This document shows positions 25,655 through 34,672 of a stretch of DNA of 64,000 nucleotides, piece after piece; positions within the stretch are counted from its first letter, which is position 1, and each line of letters opens with the position of its first letter. A program made the position numbers and the translations under genes. Origin of the DNA: Shewanella schlegeliana (GTDB lineage: Bacteria; Pseudomonadota; Gammaproteobacteria; Enterobacterales; Shewanellaceae); the NCBI RefSeq assembly GCF_016765635.1, contig NZ_JAESVD010000006.1, positions 1 to 64,000 of the forward strand, read 5' to 3'. Under the pieces are notes generated by a model. It was not told the DNA's origin, did no database searches, and saw only the letters and a list, made by a program, of their open reading frames with translations.

Positions 25655-27409
25655 ATGAATAAGATTTTACTAAAAGGACTAGTTGCAACGGCTGTTGTAT
25701 CTGCGTTAACAGCTTGTGGTAGCGATAATAACGACAACACGCCTAAGACATGTGCAGAAGCGGGTGAGGCATGTAAGACGTTCACAGTTTTGCATACTAA
25801 CGATAACCATGGTCGCTTCTGGGAAAATAGTAAGGGCGAGTACGGTATGGCGGCTCGCATGACGCTTATCGAGCAGATCCGCTCTGAAGTTGAAGCTGCT
25901 GGTGGTGATACTATTTTGCTTTCGGGTGGTGACATTAACACGGGTGTACCAGAGTCTGATATGCAGGATGCAGTACCAGATTTCGTCGGTATGAACCTAC
26001 TTGGTTACGATGCAATGGCAATTGGTAACCATGAGTTTGATAACGAGTTATCAGTACTCGATATGCAAGCTAAACTAGCTGACTTCCCAATGCTAGCAGC
26101 AAACATCTACCACAAAGATGATGAAGGCAATGTAACTGACGAGCGTTACTTTGACCCTTATAAAGTATTCGAAGTTAACGGTGTGAAAATCGCGGTTATT
26201 GGTCTAACAACAAAAGATACCGCTAAACTTGTTAACCCAGATAACGTTGCTAAGATCCACTTTGCTGATCCTGAAGAGGAGATTGCTAAAGCTATTGCTG
26301 AAGTTAAAGCCAATGAAACTGTAGATCTTATCTTTGCGACTACCCACATGGGTCATTACGCTGACGGTAATCATGGTAGTGAGGCCCCTGGTGATGTGAC
26401 CTTAGCTCGTTCTTTAGAAGCTGGTCAATTAAACGCAATTATCGGTGGTCATTCACAAAACCCAGTTTGTATGGAAGGTGGCGAATACGCTGATTTTAAT
26501 CCTGGCGACGAGTGTAAGCCGGATGAGCAAAATGGAACTTACATCATGCAAGCCCACGAGTGGGGTAAGTATGTTGGACGTGCAGACTTTGAATACTTTA
26601 ACGGTGAGCTACAACTTGCTAGCTACAAACTTATTCCAATTAACTTAAAAACTAAGTTAAAAGATGAGAATGGTGAAACAGTTAAAGATGAAGATGGTAA
26701 CAGTGTTTACGTAACTATTGGCGAAGAGATTGAGCCTGATCCCGTTGTTACTTCTGTATTGAAGCCATTCCAGCAACAAGGTCAAGAATTGCTTGATGAA
26801 GTGATTTCGGCAACTGACGCTAAACTGGAAGGTGATCGTAATGTCGTTCGTTCTGAGCAAACGAACTTAGGTCACCTACTTGGGCACGCGTACAGAACAT
26901 TTAACCTTGTTAATGCTGACTTTGGTGTAATGAACTCTGGTGGAGTACGTGATTCAATCGCTGCCGGTGAGATCACATACCGAGACGTATTGACTGTACA
27001 ACCATTTGGTAACTTCGTAACTAAAGCAACTATGACAGGCGCTGAAGTAAAAGATTATCTGAATGTTGTTGCTACTAAGACTGCCGGTTCTGGTGCATAT
27101 GCTCAGCTTGAGAATATCTCTATGACTGTTGATTGTGATGCTGGTAAAGTTGATATTACCGATATCAATAATAAAGGCTTTAGCTCAACTGACACATACT
27201 CGTTCTCAGTTATTAGTTTCAGCGCAGCTGGCGGTGATGATTATCCTGTGATTGATGTTGAGTCAACTCAAATTACTGACGCTGCAGCATTACGTGAGTT
27301 CTTTGTCGCGAACCCGAGCGTTAAAGCTGCTGATTATGCGCCGGTTCCAGGCAAGCTTATATACATGCACAATGGTTCAGAAGTTAAGGGCTGTCCTGCT
27401 TCAAACTAA
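25655..27409 (+). CDS. 5'-nucleotidase/metallophosphoesterase lipoprotein (UshA-like)
   Basis: 584 residues. An N-terminal lipoprotein signal with lipobox LTAC places it on the envelope. The metallophosphatase domain has the two-metal motifs LHTNDNHGR, SGGDINTG, GNHEFDN, ATTHMGHY and GGHSQNP; a C-terminal substrate-binding domain of the 5'-nucleotidase type contains NSGGVRDSI and PFGNFV. It hydrolyses nucleotides or related phosphoesters outside the cytoplasm, for nutrient uptake. Codon use and length are ordinary for UshA-like proteins (550-600). The ATG at 25655 has AAGGGG upstream. The gene is single and ends in a terminator. Confidence 0.9.
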   Translation: MNKILLKGLVATAVVSALTACGSDNNDNTPKTCAEAGEACKTFTVLHTNDNHGRFWENSKGEYGMAARMTLIEQIRSEVEAAGGDTILLSGGDINTGVPESDMQDAVPDFVGMNLLGYDAMAIGNHEFDNELSVLDMQAKLADFPMLAANIYHKDDEGNVTDERYFDPYKVFEVNGVKIAVIGLTTKDTAKLVNPDNVAKIHFADPEEEIAKAIAEVKANETVDLIFATTHMGHYADGNHGSEAPGDVTLARSLEAGQLNAIIGGHSQNPVCMEGGEYADFNPGDECKPDEQNGTYIMQAHEWGKYVGRADFEYFNGELQLASYKLIPINLKTKLKDENGETVKDEDGNSVYVTIGEEIEPDPVVTSVLKPFQQQGQELLDEVISATDAKLEGDRNVVRSEQTNLGHLLGHAYRTFNLVNADFGVMNSGGVRDSIAAGEITYRDVLTVQPFGNFVTKATMTGAEVKDYLNVVATKTAGSGAYAQLENISMTVDCDAGKVDITDINNKGFSSTDTYSFSVISFSAAGGDDYPVIDVESTQITDAAALREFFVANPSVKAADYAPVPGKLIYMHNGSEVKGCPASN

Positions 27410-27459
27410 TTACTAAAAAGCGAAATTTTAGTATTTACTCGTGAGCTATTTTGCTACAT

Positions 27460-27487
27460 AAAACCAGTCCTTCGTGACTGGTTTTTT
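27460..27487 (+). terminator. Rho-independent terminator after the 5'-nucleotidase gene
   Basis: AAAACCAGTC pairs with GACTGGTTTT around a 6-base loop, followed by T-rich DNA. Confidence 0.9.
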
Positions 27488-27570
27488 CTTAATTTCCCAC
27501 TGCTTAATAAATTTTATATTCACAGAAGCTTAAAATAACGAGCAAATTTCATTATTTTTCGATCTCTTCC

Positions 27571-27598
27571 CTTGAAAACATTTTTTACGTCCACATAT
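27571..27598 (+). promoter_or_regulatory. Sigma-32 heat-shock promoter of ibpA
   Basis: CTTGAAA (27571-27577) and CCACATAT (27591-27598) with a 13-base spacer match the RpoH consensus (CTTGAAA, 11-16 bases, CCCCATnT) closely. It is 157 bases before the ibpA ATG, implying a leader of roughly 150 bases. Confidence 0.8.
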
Positions 27599-27619
27599 TA
27601 ATTGTAAGGTCGCTCAACG

Positions 27620-27752
27620 AGGGCCTAAACAACCGACTTAGACTTTGTGCCTTCGGGGCAAAGGATAGGTGAGAAGCGAATAATCGCTTCGATGTGGTGC
27701 GACAGTTGTCGGCCACCATACTTTTAAATATATTGCTTAAGACAAGGATATA
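27620..27752 (+). promoter_or_regulatory. Structured 5' leader of ibpA ending in a ROSE-type RNA thermometer
   Basis: Four successive hairpins can be drawn: CTTTGTGCC-TTCG-GGGCAAAG (about 27643-27664), GAAGCGA-ATAA-TCGCTTC (27672-27689), GGTGCGACA...TGTCGGCCACC (about 27692-27717), and the last, TATATTGCTT (27729-27738) against AAGGATATA (27744-27752). In the last one the TTGCT strand pairs with the ribosome-binding AAGGA, leaving one bulged G, the defining feature of ROSE elements in ibpA leaders. At heat-shock temperature it would melt and free the site. No folding program was run. Confidence 0.75.
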
Positions 27753-27755
27753 CCC

Positions 27756-28196
27756 ATGAGAAATTATGACTTAACACCACTATACCGCAGCGCTATCGGA
27801 TTCGACCGTTTGGCACAACTTGCCGAACACGCAGCGTCGAATAAAGGCAATTCTGGTTACCCTCCTTATAACATCGAATTGATTAATGAACACCGTTACC
27901 GTATCACTATGGCTGTAGCAGGTTTTTCGATGCAGGAGCTTGATATAACAAGCGAAGGCGATAAGTTGTTAGTCAAAGGCACCAAAGCCGACGCAACAGA
28001 TGAGCGTACGTACCTTTATCAAGGCATCGCAGAGCGCGGATTCGAGCGTACATTCCAACTTGCAGACTATGTGACAGTGATAGGTGCAGACTTAGAGAAT
28101 GGTTTACTTAATATCGACCTTAAGCGCGAAATTCCTGAGGCGATGAAACCGCGAAAAATAGAGATTGGTAGCGCAAGATTACTCGACAGTGAGTAA
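27756..28196 (+). CDS. ibpA: Small heat-shock protein (Hsp20/IbpA)
   Basis: 146 residues. ATP-independent holdase that binds unfolding proteins for refolding by ClpB/DnaK. The N-terminus [19 protein letters not shown] is the IbpA signature, the alpha-crystallin domain spans about 38-130 ([20 protein letters not shown]...[15 protein letters not shown]). E. coli IbpA has 137 residues, similar length. Control is double: a sigma-32 promoter and a thermosensor leader masking the ribosome-binding site. One terminator at 28241-28262 separates it from ilvH, with which it converges. Confidence 0.95.
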   Translation: MRNYDLTPLYRSAIGFDRLAQLAEHAASNKGNSGYPPYNIELINEHRYRITMAVAGFSMQELDITSEGDKLLVKGTKADATDERTYLYQGIAERGFERTFQLADYVTVIGADLENGLLNIDLKREIPEAMKPRKIEIGSARLLDSE

Positions 28197-28240
28197 TAGG
28201 CTGGTAACCGCATAGGTTATTACCCATAAGCGAATTTAAA

Positions 28241-28264
28241 AAGGGAGCCAGTTGGCTCCCTTTT
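28241..28264. terminator. Bidirectional terminator between ibpA and ilvH
   Basis: AAGGGAGCCA and TGGCTCCCTT pair perfectly around two bases (about a 4-base loop in practice), with A and T runs on the two sides. Confidence 0.9.
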
Positions 28265-28286
28265 GCTATGTTATGGCGAGGACTTT

Positions 28287-28781
28287 CTAAGCTTTCATCG
28301 CCTTCTCGCCGCGGGCTAAGCCCACCACTCCTGAGCGTGAGATTTCAACCACCTTAGTAAAGTCTGCGAGTGCTGTGATACAGGCATCGAGTTTTTCACT
28401 GGTACCGATTAGCTGTACCGTATAAAGGCTTTGGGTAACATCGACGATTTGGCCACGGAAAATATCGGCCAAGCGCTTAACTTCTTCACGATTGTCACCG
28501 TGGGCTTTGACTTTGATGAGTGCAAGTTCCCGCTCCACATGTGCCGACTCGGTAATGTTAGATACCTTAAGTACATCAATCAGCTTATGCAGTTGCTTCT
28601 CAATCTGCTCCAAGACATATTCATCGGCATTGACCGTGACCGTTAAGCGTGACAGGGTCATATCTTCAGTCGGCGCAACGGTTAAGGTTTCGATGTTATA
28701 ACCACGCTGAGAAAACAGTCCAACAACTCGTGAAAGAGCGCCGGGCTGGTTTTCAAGTAACACACATATAATCCGACGCAT
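28287..28781 (-). CDS. ilvH: Acetolactate synthase small (regulatory) subunit
   Basis: 164 residues. Regulatory subunit that raises the activity of IlvI and confers valine inhibition. An N-terminal ACT domain (about 2-75: RIICVLLENQPGALSRVVGLF) and a C-terminal ACT-like domain are both present, length equal to E. coli IlvH (163). The ATG at 28781 overlaps the last base of the ilvI stop codon (TAATG), with GGAG 8 bases upstream, indicating translational coupling. A start at 28808 is rejected. Confidence 0.95.
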   Translation of the reverse strand: MRRIICVLLENQPGALSRVVGLFSQRGYNIETLTVAPTEDMTLSRLTVTVNADEYVLEQIEKQLHKLIDVLKVSNITESAHVERELALIKVKAHGDNREEVKRLADIFRGQIVDVTQSLYTVQLIGTSEKLDACITALADFTKVVEISRSGVVGLARGEKAMKA

Positions 28782-30502
28782 TAGCTTTTCTCCGTTTTGC
28801 TCAGCCACATTTCGTTCATTGCTCCACCGCGTATCTGCATCGGATGAACGTGCTCTGTCTCATCGACATGGATATCCATAAATACCAGTCTGTCTTTGAT
28901 ACTAAGGGCTTTCTCTAGACCCGCCTCAAGTTCGGCTGGGTTGCTAATCGTCATACCAATATGACCGTAAGCCTCAGAAATTTTAGCAAAATCAGGCACA
29001 GAGTCCATATAGGACTGTGAATGACGGCCTGCATAGATCATGTCTTGCCACTGCTTTACCATGCCCAAGAAGTGATTGTTCAAGTTAATGATAATCACAG
29101 GTATATCGTATTGTAGGGCAGTAGAAAGCTCTTGAATATTCATCTGAATAGAGCCATCCCCGGTCACACAGATGACGGTTTCCTCTGGCATTGCAAGCTT
29201 TACACCTAAAGCCGCTGGTAACCCAAAGCCCATGGTGCCAAGGCCACCGGAATTGATCCAGCGACGAGGTTTATTAAAGGGGTAGTAGAGTGCTGCAAAC
29301 ATCTGATGCTGACCCACATCGGATGCGACATAGGCGTCACCGTTAGTGAGTTTATGTAGTGCCTCGATGACCTGCTGTGGCTTAATCTTTTTGTCATTAG
29401 TAGAGTATTTTAGGCTATCAACAGCTCGCCATGTGGCGATATCACTCCACCACTCATCATTAGCGGCGGGATCTGTGATGCCAAAATCGTTGGCTTCAAT
29501 TTGCTGGAGCATATCATCTAAGATTTTCTCTGCTGAGCCCACGATAGGAATATCGACTCTAATTGTTTTTGAGATAGAAGAGGGGTCGATATCAATATGT
29601 AAGATCTTGGCGTTCGGGCAGTACTTCTCGACATTATTGGTCGTACGATCATCAAATCTCACACCGATGCCGAAAATAAGGTCGCTATTGTGCATCGTCA
29701 TGTTCGCTTCATAGCAACCGTGCATGCCTAACATGCCGACACTATTTTTGTGGGTGCCCGGAAATGCACCTAAGCCCATCAAGGTACTGACAACTGGGAT
29801 CCCAAGCTTTTCTGATAACGCTAGAATTTGCGCATCGCAACCAGAGATCACCGCTCCACCACCGACATAGAGTACAGGCTTTTTAGCATTGAGTAGCGCT
29901 TGTAGACCACGGCGGATCTGCCCCTTATGACCAGATGTCGTCGGGTTGTATGATCGCATGCTGATATCTTCAGGGTACTGATAATCATGTAGAACTTGAG
30001 GGTTCATACAATCTTTAGGGACATCGACTACGACTGGTCCAGGTCGACCGCTAGAGGCGATATAGAAAGCTTTTTTGATAATGGCTGGAATATCTTTTGG
30101 ATCGGTCACCAAGAAGCTGTGTTTAACCACAGGGCGTGAAATACCGATCATGTCACACTCCTGAAACGCATCATTACCGATGAGGTGGCTTGGAACCTGC
30201 CCCGAGATCACCACCAAAGGGATTGAGTCCATATAGGCGGTGGCAATACCGGTAATCGTATTGGTTGCGCCGGGACCAGAGGTTACTAAGACAACGCCGA
30301 CTTCGCCAGTAGCACGGGCATAGCCATCAGCCATATGAACGGCAGCTTGCTCGTGACGGACTAAGATATGTTCGATATTAGATTTTTCGTGCAGGGCATC
30401 ATAGATATCCAGTACGGAACCGCCTGGATAGCCAAAAATATGTTTAACACCTTCATCAATAAGAGAACGGACAACCATGCTGGCGCCTGATAACTTCTCC
30501 AT
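28781..30502 (-). CDS. ilvI: Acetolactate synthase large (catalytic) subunit
   Basis: 573 residues. Thiamine-diphosphate enzyme that condenses two pyruvates, or pyruvate with 2-oxobutyrate, at the start of valine/leucine/isoleucine synthesis. The N-terminal domain has [14 protein letters not shown] and the activating Glu in [15 protein letters not shown] (about 50); the C-terminal ThDP-binding motif is [12 protein letters not shown]...[13 protein letters not shown] (about 445-485). Forms a heterotetramer with IlvH, encoded immediately downstream with a 1-base overlap. A possible sigma-70 promoter is annotated about 175 bases upstream. E. coli ilvIH is under Lrp; nothing here proves that. Confidence 0.96.
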   Translation of the reverse strand: MEKLSGASMVVRSLIDEGVKHIFGYPGGSVLDIYDALHEKSNIEHILVRHEQAAVHMADGYARATGEVGVVLVTSGPGATNTITGIATAYMDSIPLVVISGQVPSHLIGNDAFQECDMIGISRPVVKHSFLVTDPKDIPAIIKKAFYIASSGRPGPVVVDVPKDCMNPQVLHDYQYPEDISMRSYNPTTSGHKGQIRRGLQALLNAKKPVLYVGGGAVISGCDAQILALSEKLGIPVVSTLMGLGAFPGTHKNSVGMLGMHGCYEANMTMHNSDLIFGIGVRFDDRTTNNVEKYCPNAKILHIDIDPSSISKTIRVDIPIVGSAEKILDDMLQQIEANDFGITDPAANDEWWSDIATWRAVDSLKYSTNDKKIKPQQVIEALHKLTNGDAYVASDVGQHQMFAALYYPFNKPRRWINSGGLGTMGFGLPAALGVKLAMPEETVICVTGDGSIQMNIQELSTALQYDIPVIIINLNNHFLGMVKQWQDMIYAGRHSQSYMDSVPDFAKISEAYGHIGMTISNPAELEAGLEKALSIKDRLVFMDIHVDETEHVHPMQIRGGAMNEMWLSKTEKS

Positions 30503-30915
30503 AGTACTTCCTCTTAAGTTACCGCTACGGTATGCAGTATCTTGATACAGCGACGGTAATCGCTCTAATAATTAAGCTCAGATGGTAATCTTTGCTCACG
30601 AAATGCCAGATAATCTAAGGTAAAGATTAATGCGCAATCTAATTGCTCAGCAAACACTCGAAAACGAGAGTGGTTTCATCATATAAAACCCTTGAGTTAT
30701 TACAAGTGCTTTAAGGGAAAAACTGTTCTTAATGAAGAAAATTCATTATTGCTAACAAAATAGTGAGTAAAAACAGAGGGGAATTAACGAGTGAGTAATA
30801 ATTTACTCACCTAGATGGTGATAGCAAGCAGCTGGTTGGCCTCACTTTCAAGTTACGGGGTACTCTATGTGAGTCACTGTGACTACCCACATGCTTGCGC
30901 AATAAAACACCTTGC
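30503..30915. other. Intergenic region with the ilvIH leader
   Basis: About 410 bases, between divergent-leftward ilvI and the end of the Bcr-type gene. It holds the ilvIH promoter (30678-30705) and a leader of about 170 bases containing GTATC-N2-GATAC and other short inverted repeats, but no run of branched-chain codons, so no classical attenuator is claimed. AGTCACTGTGACT (about 30870-30882) is an odd palindrome near the Bcr-type stop codon. Confidence 0.4.
30678..30705 (-). promoter_or_regulatory. Candidate sigma-70 promoter of ilvIH
   Basis: On the minus strand TTGTAA (30705-30700) and TATGAT (30683-30678) are separated by 16 bases, close to the consensus. Predicted start of transcription is near 30671, 170 bases before the ilvI ATG. 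Confidence 0.4.
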
Positions 30916-32142
30916 TTATTCTGCTAACGTAGCGGGTTCATGACGGCTTAGAAACTGGCACAGGGCCACTAACAACACCGCCGTTAGCATTAGTGCTGAG
31001 AAGGGCACTGCGGTTCCGGTATAAAACAGAGCGAGTAAAGGGCCCGCTAACGCACCAAAACCAAAACGTAATGTTCCAATGACTGCCGTTGCCGTACCCG
31101 TTTCCTTTTGAAACTTCATCAATACAATAGCATCGGCATTAACCGACATAACCCCTAGGCAGGCCATAAGGGGCAGAAGCATCATAACGGTAAAGTGATA
31201 GCTTAACCCAAGCAGATTGACGCTTAGCAGCGCAATACCAGAGATAGCTCCAAAAAATGTTGATACCTTAAGCATACGTTTAGAGCCGTAGCGGCCCACA
31301 ATCTTACTGTTAACCACGTTAGCCAACATTAACGCACCAACGTTGGTGCTAAATAGAATCGCAAACAGTGACTTATCTAGAGCAAATACCTCCATATACA
31401 CAAAAGGCGAAGCGGTGAGATAACAGAAAAAAGCAAATGAAGTCAGTACGCCGCTGGCAATATTGAGCTTGACGCCTTTTTTGGTAAACACTGTGGCGTA
31501 GGCTCTCAAAAATGATTGAGTGCTACGGTTGCTATTGTCTTTATCACTGGGCATCTTGAGTTTAAGGCTAACCAACACCAATAAAATAAAGGCATAGAGT
31601 GCCAATATAAAAAAGATCAGTTGCCATTCGCCGAGCTCTAAAATTAGGCTGCCGATACTCGGGGCTATCAGTGGCGCCAGCATCATAATAAGGCTGACGT
31701 AAGACATACCTTTAGCGGTATTTTTACCATATAACTCTTTAATATATCCCGGCACTACCACTGTAGCGGCCGCGCCAATAAAAGCTTGTAAAAAGCGAAT
31801 ACTTAAGAAGGCTTCGATAGAGGTGACAAAAGCAAGTGACAAACTGGTACACATAAATCCCGTTAAGCCCAGAAGTACTAGTCGTTTACGACCAAATCTA
31901 TCGGCTAAAGGGCCAAAACAGAGCATGCCTAATGCATAGCCACCTAAGTAAAGGCTAAGTGATTGTTGAACTAAGGTGATATCGGTATTGAAACTTACAG
32001 CGAGTGTTGCCATTGCTGGCAGGTACATATCAATTGCAAGCGGTGTAATAGCGACTATGGCGGATAGCATAGGGATTAGTAATGTTAAGCTGGCACCAAA
32101 TGGGTACTTAACAGTGGTTTGGAAATTTGGTGAGTTGTTCAA
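30916..32142 (-). CDS. Bcr/CflA-family drug-resistance MFS transporter
   Basis: 408 residues, twelve predicted membrane helices. The first loop has the MFS motif A GPLADRFGRKR (about 75-90), and the start MLSAIVAITPLAIDMYLPAM is typical of Bcr/CflA drug:proton antiporters, which expel compounds such as bicyclomycin, chloramphenicol or sulfonamides and may export dipeptides or cysteine. The substrate is not predictable. The start is TTG at 32142 with AGAGG 5 bases upstream; there is no better ATG before the first helix. Monocistronic. Confidence 0.9.
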   Translation of the reverse strand: MNNSPNFQTTVKYPFGASLTLLIPMLSAIVAITPLAIDMYLPAMATLAVSFNTDITLVQQSLSLYLGGYALGMLCFGPLADRFGRKRLVLLGLTGFMCTSLSLAFVTSIEAFLSIRFLQAFIGAAATVVVPGYIKELYGKNTAKGMSYVSLIMMLAPLIAPSIGSLILELGEWQLIFFILALYAFILLVLVSLKLKMPSDKDNSNRSTQSFLRAYATVFTKKGVKLNIASGVLTSFAFFCYLTASPFVYMEVFALDKSLFAILFSTNVGALMLANVVNSKIVGRYGSKRMLKVSTFFGAISGIALLSVNLLGLSYHFTVMMLLPLMACLGVMSVNADAIVLMKFQKETGTATAVIGTLRFGFGALAGPLLALFYTGTAVPFSALMLTAVLLVALCQFLSRHEPATLAE

Positions 32143-32566
32143 CGAAACCTCTGCCTAGTGCTAAAACCTGTTATTGAAAATAAATGGAACAGTGAAACTT
32201 GTAATTTACACCTATTAAAGAGCCAAGCTTTAACGGGGATGAGTTTTGATAACTTATTGCCGATAAGTGATGAGAAGAAATCAATTTATCATTTTGAGGT
32301 GAGCTGAAAAGTGTTCTGTTGCGGCTGCTCAAGAGGTTCATATTAGCGTTTTGCACACTAGAATCAATTGTGAGAAGCTAATTTTTTATTGGGTATGCTT
32401 TTCAATTTGTAAGCAAACGCAACTGTAGTCAAGTAAGGCTGTAAGATTAATGAGTATGCATGTTACTCGGCTTAATACAGGCAATAGTGAGCGAGTTGGT
32501 TCTGCCTTCATTATTGCCTGATAATGTCATCAATAAAAGCTAGTGTGGAAACAAGGTTAGAACGCA
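32143..32566. other. 424-base intergenic region
   Basis: No convincing gene; the small minus-strand frame at 32171-32356 has no ribosome-binding site or motif. CAGGCAATAGTGA (32478-32490) pairs with the stretch ending TATTGCCTG (about 32507-32520) to form a long-loop hairpin near the 3' end of the DUF5335 gene; it lacks a T-run. The Bcr-type promoter must lie in the left part. Confidence 0.35.
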
Positions 32567-32905
32567 CTAAGATTTGAAAGTAATTATCGTGCTTGTATTT
32601 GTCTGGTTAATAATTTCTAGTGAAATCACTTTGCCATTATCATCTTGTTGTTGCCATATTTTATTCGGCTCACTGATGGTATGGGTGTAATCGATAGAAT
32701 TAGTCCCCGTACTGATCGTGAGCTTATCTCCCTTATTCACTGGGTCATAATCAATGGCTAATAGAGGAGAGGCGTCAGCGAGTGGTTGATCTCCAACGGT
32801 CAGTCCAACCATTTCGATCGTGATCATACGACCCTTATTACCATTACTGAAAGTAACAAAATGGTCTAACCAATCTGCTTGGTGCAATTGCTTAGTTTGT
32901 TGCAT
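32567..32905 (-). CDS. DUF5335 family protein
   Basis: 112 residues, predicted cytoplasmic and beta-rich. The pattern W-x-x-x-F-x-x-x-S...GRMITIEMVG, PLLAIDYD, and HTISEPNKIW matches DUF5335, a family of unknown function scattered through bacteria. GAGG lies 9 bases before the ATG at 32905. It stands alone between two unrelated genes. No functional clue from context. Confidence 0.65.
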   Translation of the reverse strand: MQQTKQLHQADWLDHFVTFSNGNKGRMITIEMVGLTVGDQPLADASPLLAIDYDPVNKGDKLTISTGTNSIDYTHTISEPNKIWQQQDDNGKVISLEIINQTNTSTIITFKS

Positions 32906-33080
32906 AAAATTAGTCCTCTAATGAAATTGACCATGTCTTTTTAATAGCCTTGTAAAAGCCACAATAAATATAGTACAGCATACTTTTATGGGCAAGATAT
33001 CGGCATGGGGAGGGCTCTGACGGTATTGTCTATCAGATGGTAGCTGCCAGCTAAGTGAGTTTTGAGTGACTTGAGATAAT

Positions 33081-33116
33081 AAAAAACTCCGTTACCCTAA
33101 AGTGACGGAGTTTTTT
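33081..33116. terminator. Terminator downstream of the Lys/Ala-tail protein gene
   Basis: AAAAACTCCGTTAC (33082-33095) pairs with GTGACGGAGTTTTT (33102-33115), one T-G pair, loop of 6. Strong stem with A-run and T-run on the two sides, so able to act on both strands. Confidence 0.88.
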
Positions 33117-33171
33117 ATTAATCGAAGTTGGCAAATGGTTTGCCTCTACGATAGCTCTTAATCAATGATGA

Positions 33172-33516
33172 TTAGAAACCGCGAGGAAGTTGACCTTTAC
33201 CGGCTAGCTTTTCACGCCAGAGTTCTTTTGGTGTTTTACCACCACTTTTGGCTGCAGGCTTAGCTGCTTTTTTCGCTGGGGCTTTCTTAGCTGCAGGTTT
33301 AGCTACAACAGCCTTTTTCTCGGCTTTAGCCTCAACTGGTGCGCTATCGCCACCGAATTCAGCTAACATCGCTTCCAAATCACTAAAGCGTAAAGATTTA
33401 CCGCCATCGATTTTGTACCAGCTACCTTTCTGTTCAATTTTAACAGCTTGGCCATCACGCTGAGTTAGCGCAGTCTCAAGTGAGCTGATAACTTCTTCTT
33501 TGGTCAGTTTAGACAT
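33172..33516 (-). CDS. Small protein with histone-H1-like basic tail
   Basis: 114 residues. The N-terminal 55 residues form an acidic, helical small domain (MSKLTKEEVISSLETAL...KSLRFSDLEAMLAEF); the next 40 are a Lys/Ala/Pro-rich tail with repeated PAAKK, APAKKA and KPAAK units resembling histone H1 or the AlgP type; the end GKTPKELWREKLAGKGQLPRGF is conserved-looking. Likely binds nucleic acid, by analogy with other bacterial proteins with such tails; not shown. Not recognised as a named family. The start ATG at 33516 has GGTTATTATT upstream, which is poor. Followed by a strong terminator. Confidence 0.65.
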   Translation of the reverse strand: MSKLTKEEVISSLETALTQRDGQAVKIEQKGSWYKIDGGKSLRFSDLEAMLAEFGGDSAPVEAKAEKKAVVAKPAAKKAPAKKAAKPAAKSGGKTPKELWREKLAGKGQLPRGF

Positions 33517-33764
33517 AATAATAACCTGTTTATTTTTGTGTGTACTTGAAGGTTTGAACTGATTTTATCGTTTAATGTACTGTAAAGTCCAATTTTAGCC
33601 TGAACTGGCTGTATTTATATGACGTTTTGAGCACTTTAGCGTAAATAGTGAGTTAAATCGGTGTGCTTTTTAAGCAGATGCACTCAGCGTCTTATCTATG
33701 AGTTAATTGTCTATTTATACTAACAATAGGTTAAAATACGTTTTTTGCTACTCTCGGTGGATTT

Positions 33765-34517
33765 ATGACTCGGACCGAATTAGGCCAATACTTGGCCAAC
33801 TTATTACAACTCTCTAATTTTAAAGACTATGCACCAAACGGTTTGCAGGTCGAAGGTAAGGCAGAGATCAGCACCATTGTTACTGGGGTAACAGCATGTC
33901 AGGCATTAATAGATGCGGCGGTTGAGCTTAATGCCGATGCGATTTTGGTTCATCATGGTTTCTTCTGGAAAAGTGAGCCTGAAATCATCGTCGGTATGAA
34001 ACAAAAGCGTATTAAAGCCCTATTGGTAAACGATATTAGCTTATTTGGCTATCACCTACCGTTAGATGCTCACCCTGAATTGGGGAATAATGCGCAGCTG
34101 GCAAAAGTATTAGAGATTGTCGAGCCAGAGAGCATTGAGAACGTTGCACAAGGTTTAATGTGGCAAGGAAGGCTCGCTACGCCTTTATCGGCCAAAAGCT
34201 TTAATGAGCATATTTCAGCGAAACTCAATCGCCAATGCCAACACCTCGGTGATAGTGATGCTGTGGTGAGTACCGTTGCTTGGTGCACGGGGGGAGCGCA
34301 AGATTATATTGATATTGCGGCCAATATGGGGTTCGATGCGTTTATCAGTGGAGAGGTCTCTGAGCGCACTTATCACTGCGCCGTAGAGCAGGGGATTCAG
34401 TACTATGCAGCTGGTCATCACGCGACAGAGCTATATGGTATTCAGGCGTTAGGTGAGCACCTAGCCGATAAGTTTGGCATTAAGCATCATTTTGTTGATA
34501 TCGTAAATCCTGTTTAG
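33765..34517 (+). CDS. Nif3-like dinuclear metal-centre protein (YbgI)
   Basis: 250 residues. Conserved family widely distributed in bacteria and eukaryotes; YbgI forms toroidal hexamers with a two-metal site. Metal ligands are visible in LVHHGFFWK (about 65) and HLPLDAHPELGNN (about 98) and GHHATELYG (about 220). The precise reaction is not established (GTP cyclohydrolase type I-like and hydrolase roles have been proposed). CGGTGG is at about 9 bases before the ATG. Convergent with metG, sharing a bidirectional terminator. Confidence 0.9.
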   Translation: MTRTELGQYLANLLQLSNFKDYAPNGLQVEGKAEISTIVTGVTACQALIDAAVELNADAILVHHGFFWKSEPEIIVGMKQKRIKALLVNDISLFGYHLPLDAHPELGNNAQLAKVLEIVEPESIENVAQGLMWQGRLATPLSAKSFNEHISAKLNRQCQHLGDSDAVVSTVAWCTGGAQDYIDIAANMGFDAFISGEVSERTYHCAVEQGIQYYAAGHHATELYGIQALGEHLADKFGIKHHFVDIVNPV

Positions 34518-34608
34518 TCTAAATTAAACAGGTTATGTTCGATGGCCTTGTTTGAACAGTTGTTTGCCGAAGTTAAGTTGTGCTATTTCTGATTAACTGA
34601 ACGGCAAT

Positions 34609-34642
34609 AAAAAAGCCGCTTATGAAATTAAGCGGCTTTTTA
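34609..34642. terminator. Bidirectional terminator between ybgI and metG
   Basis: AAAAGCCGCTT (34611-34621) pairs with AAGCGGCTTTT (34630-34640), loop of 8, with further A and T runs. Confidence 0.92.
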
Positions 34643-34672
34643 GTGTCTCAACGAAAAGTTAAGCTTAACAGT

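Noticed and set aside
30503..30672. Attenuator leader peptide for ilvIH
   Set aside because: No run of valine, leucine or isoleucine codons and no terminator/antiterminator pair could be found.
32171..32356. Minus-strand 61-residue frame in the Bcr/DUF5335 spacer
   Set aside because: No ribosome-binding site, no motif, composition like non-coding DNA.
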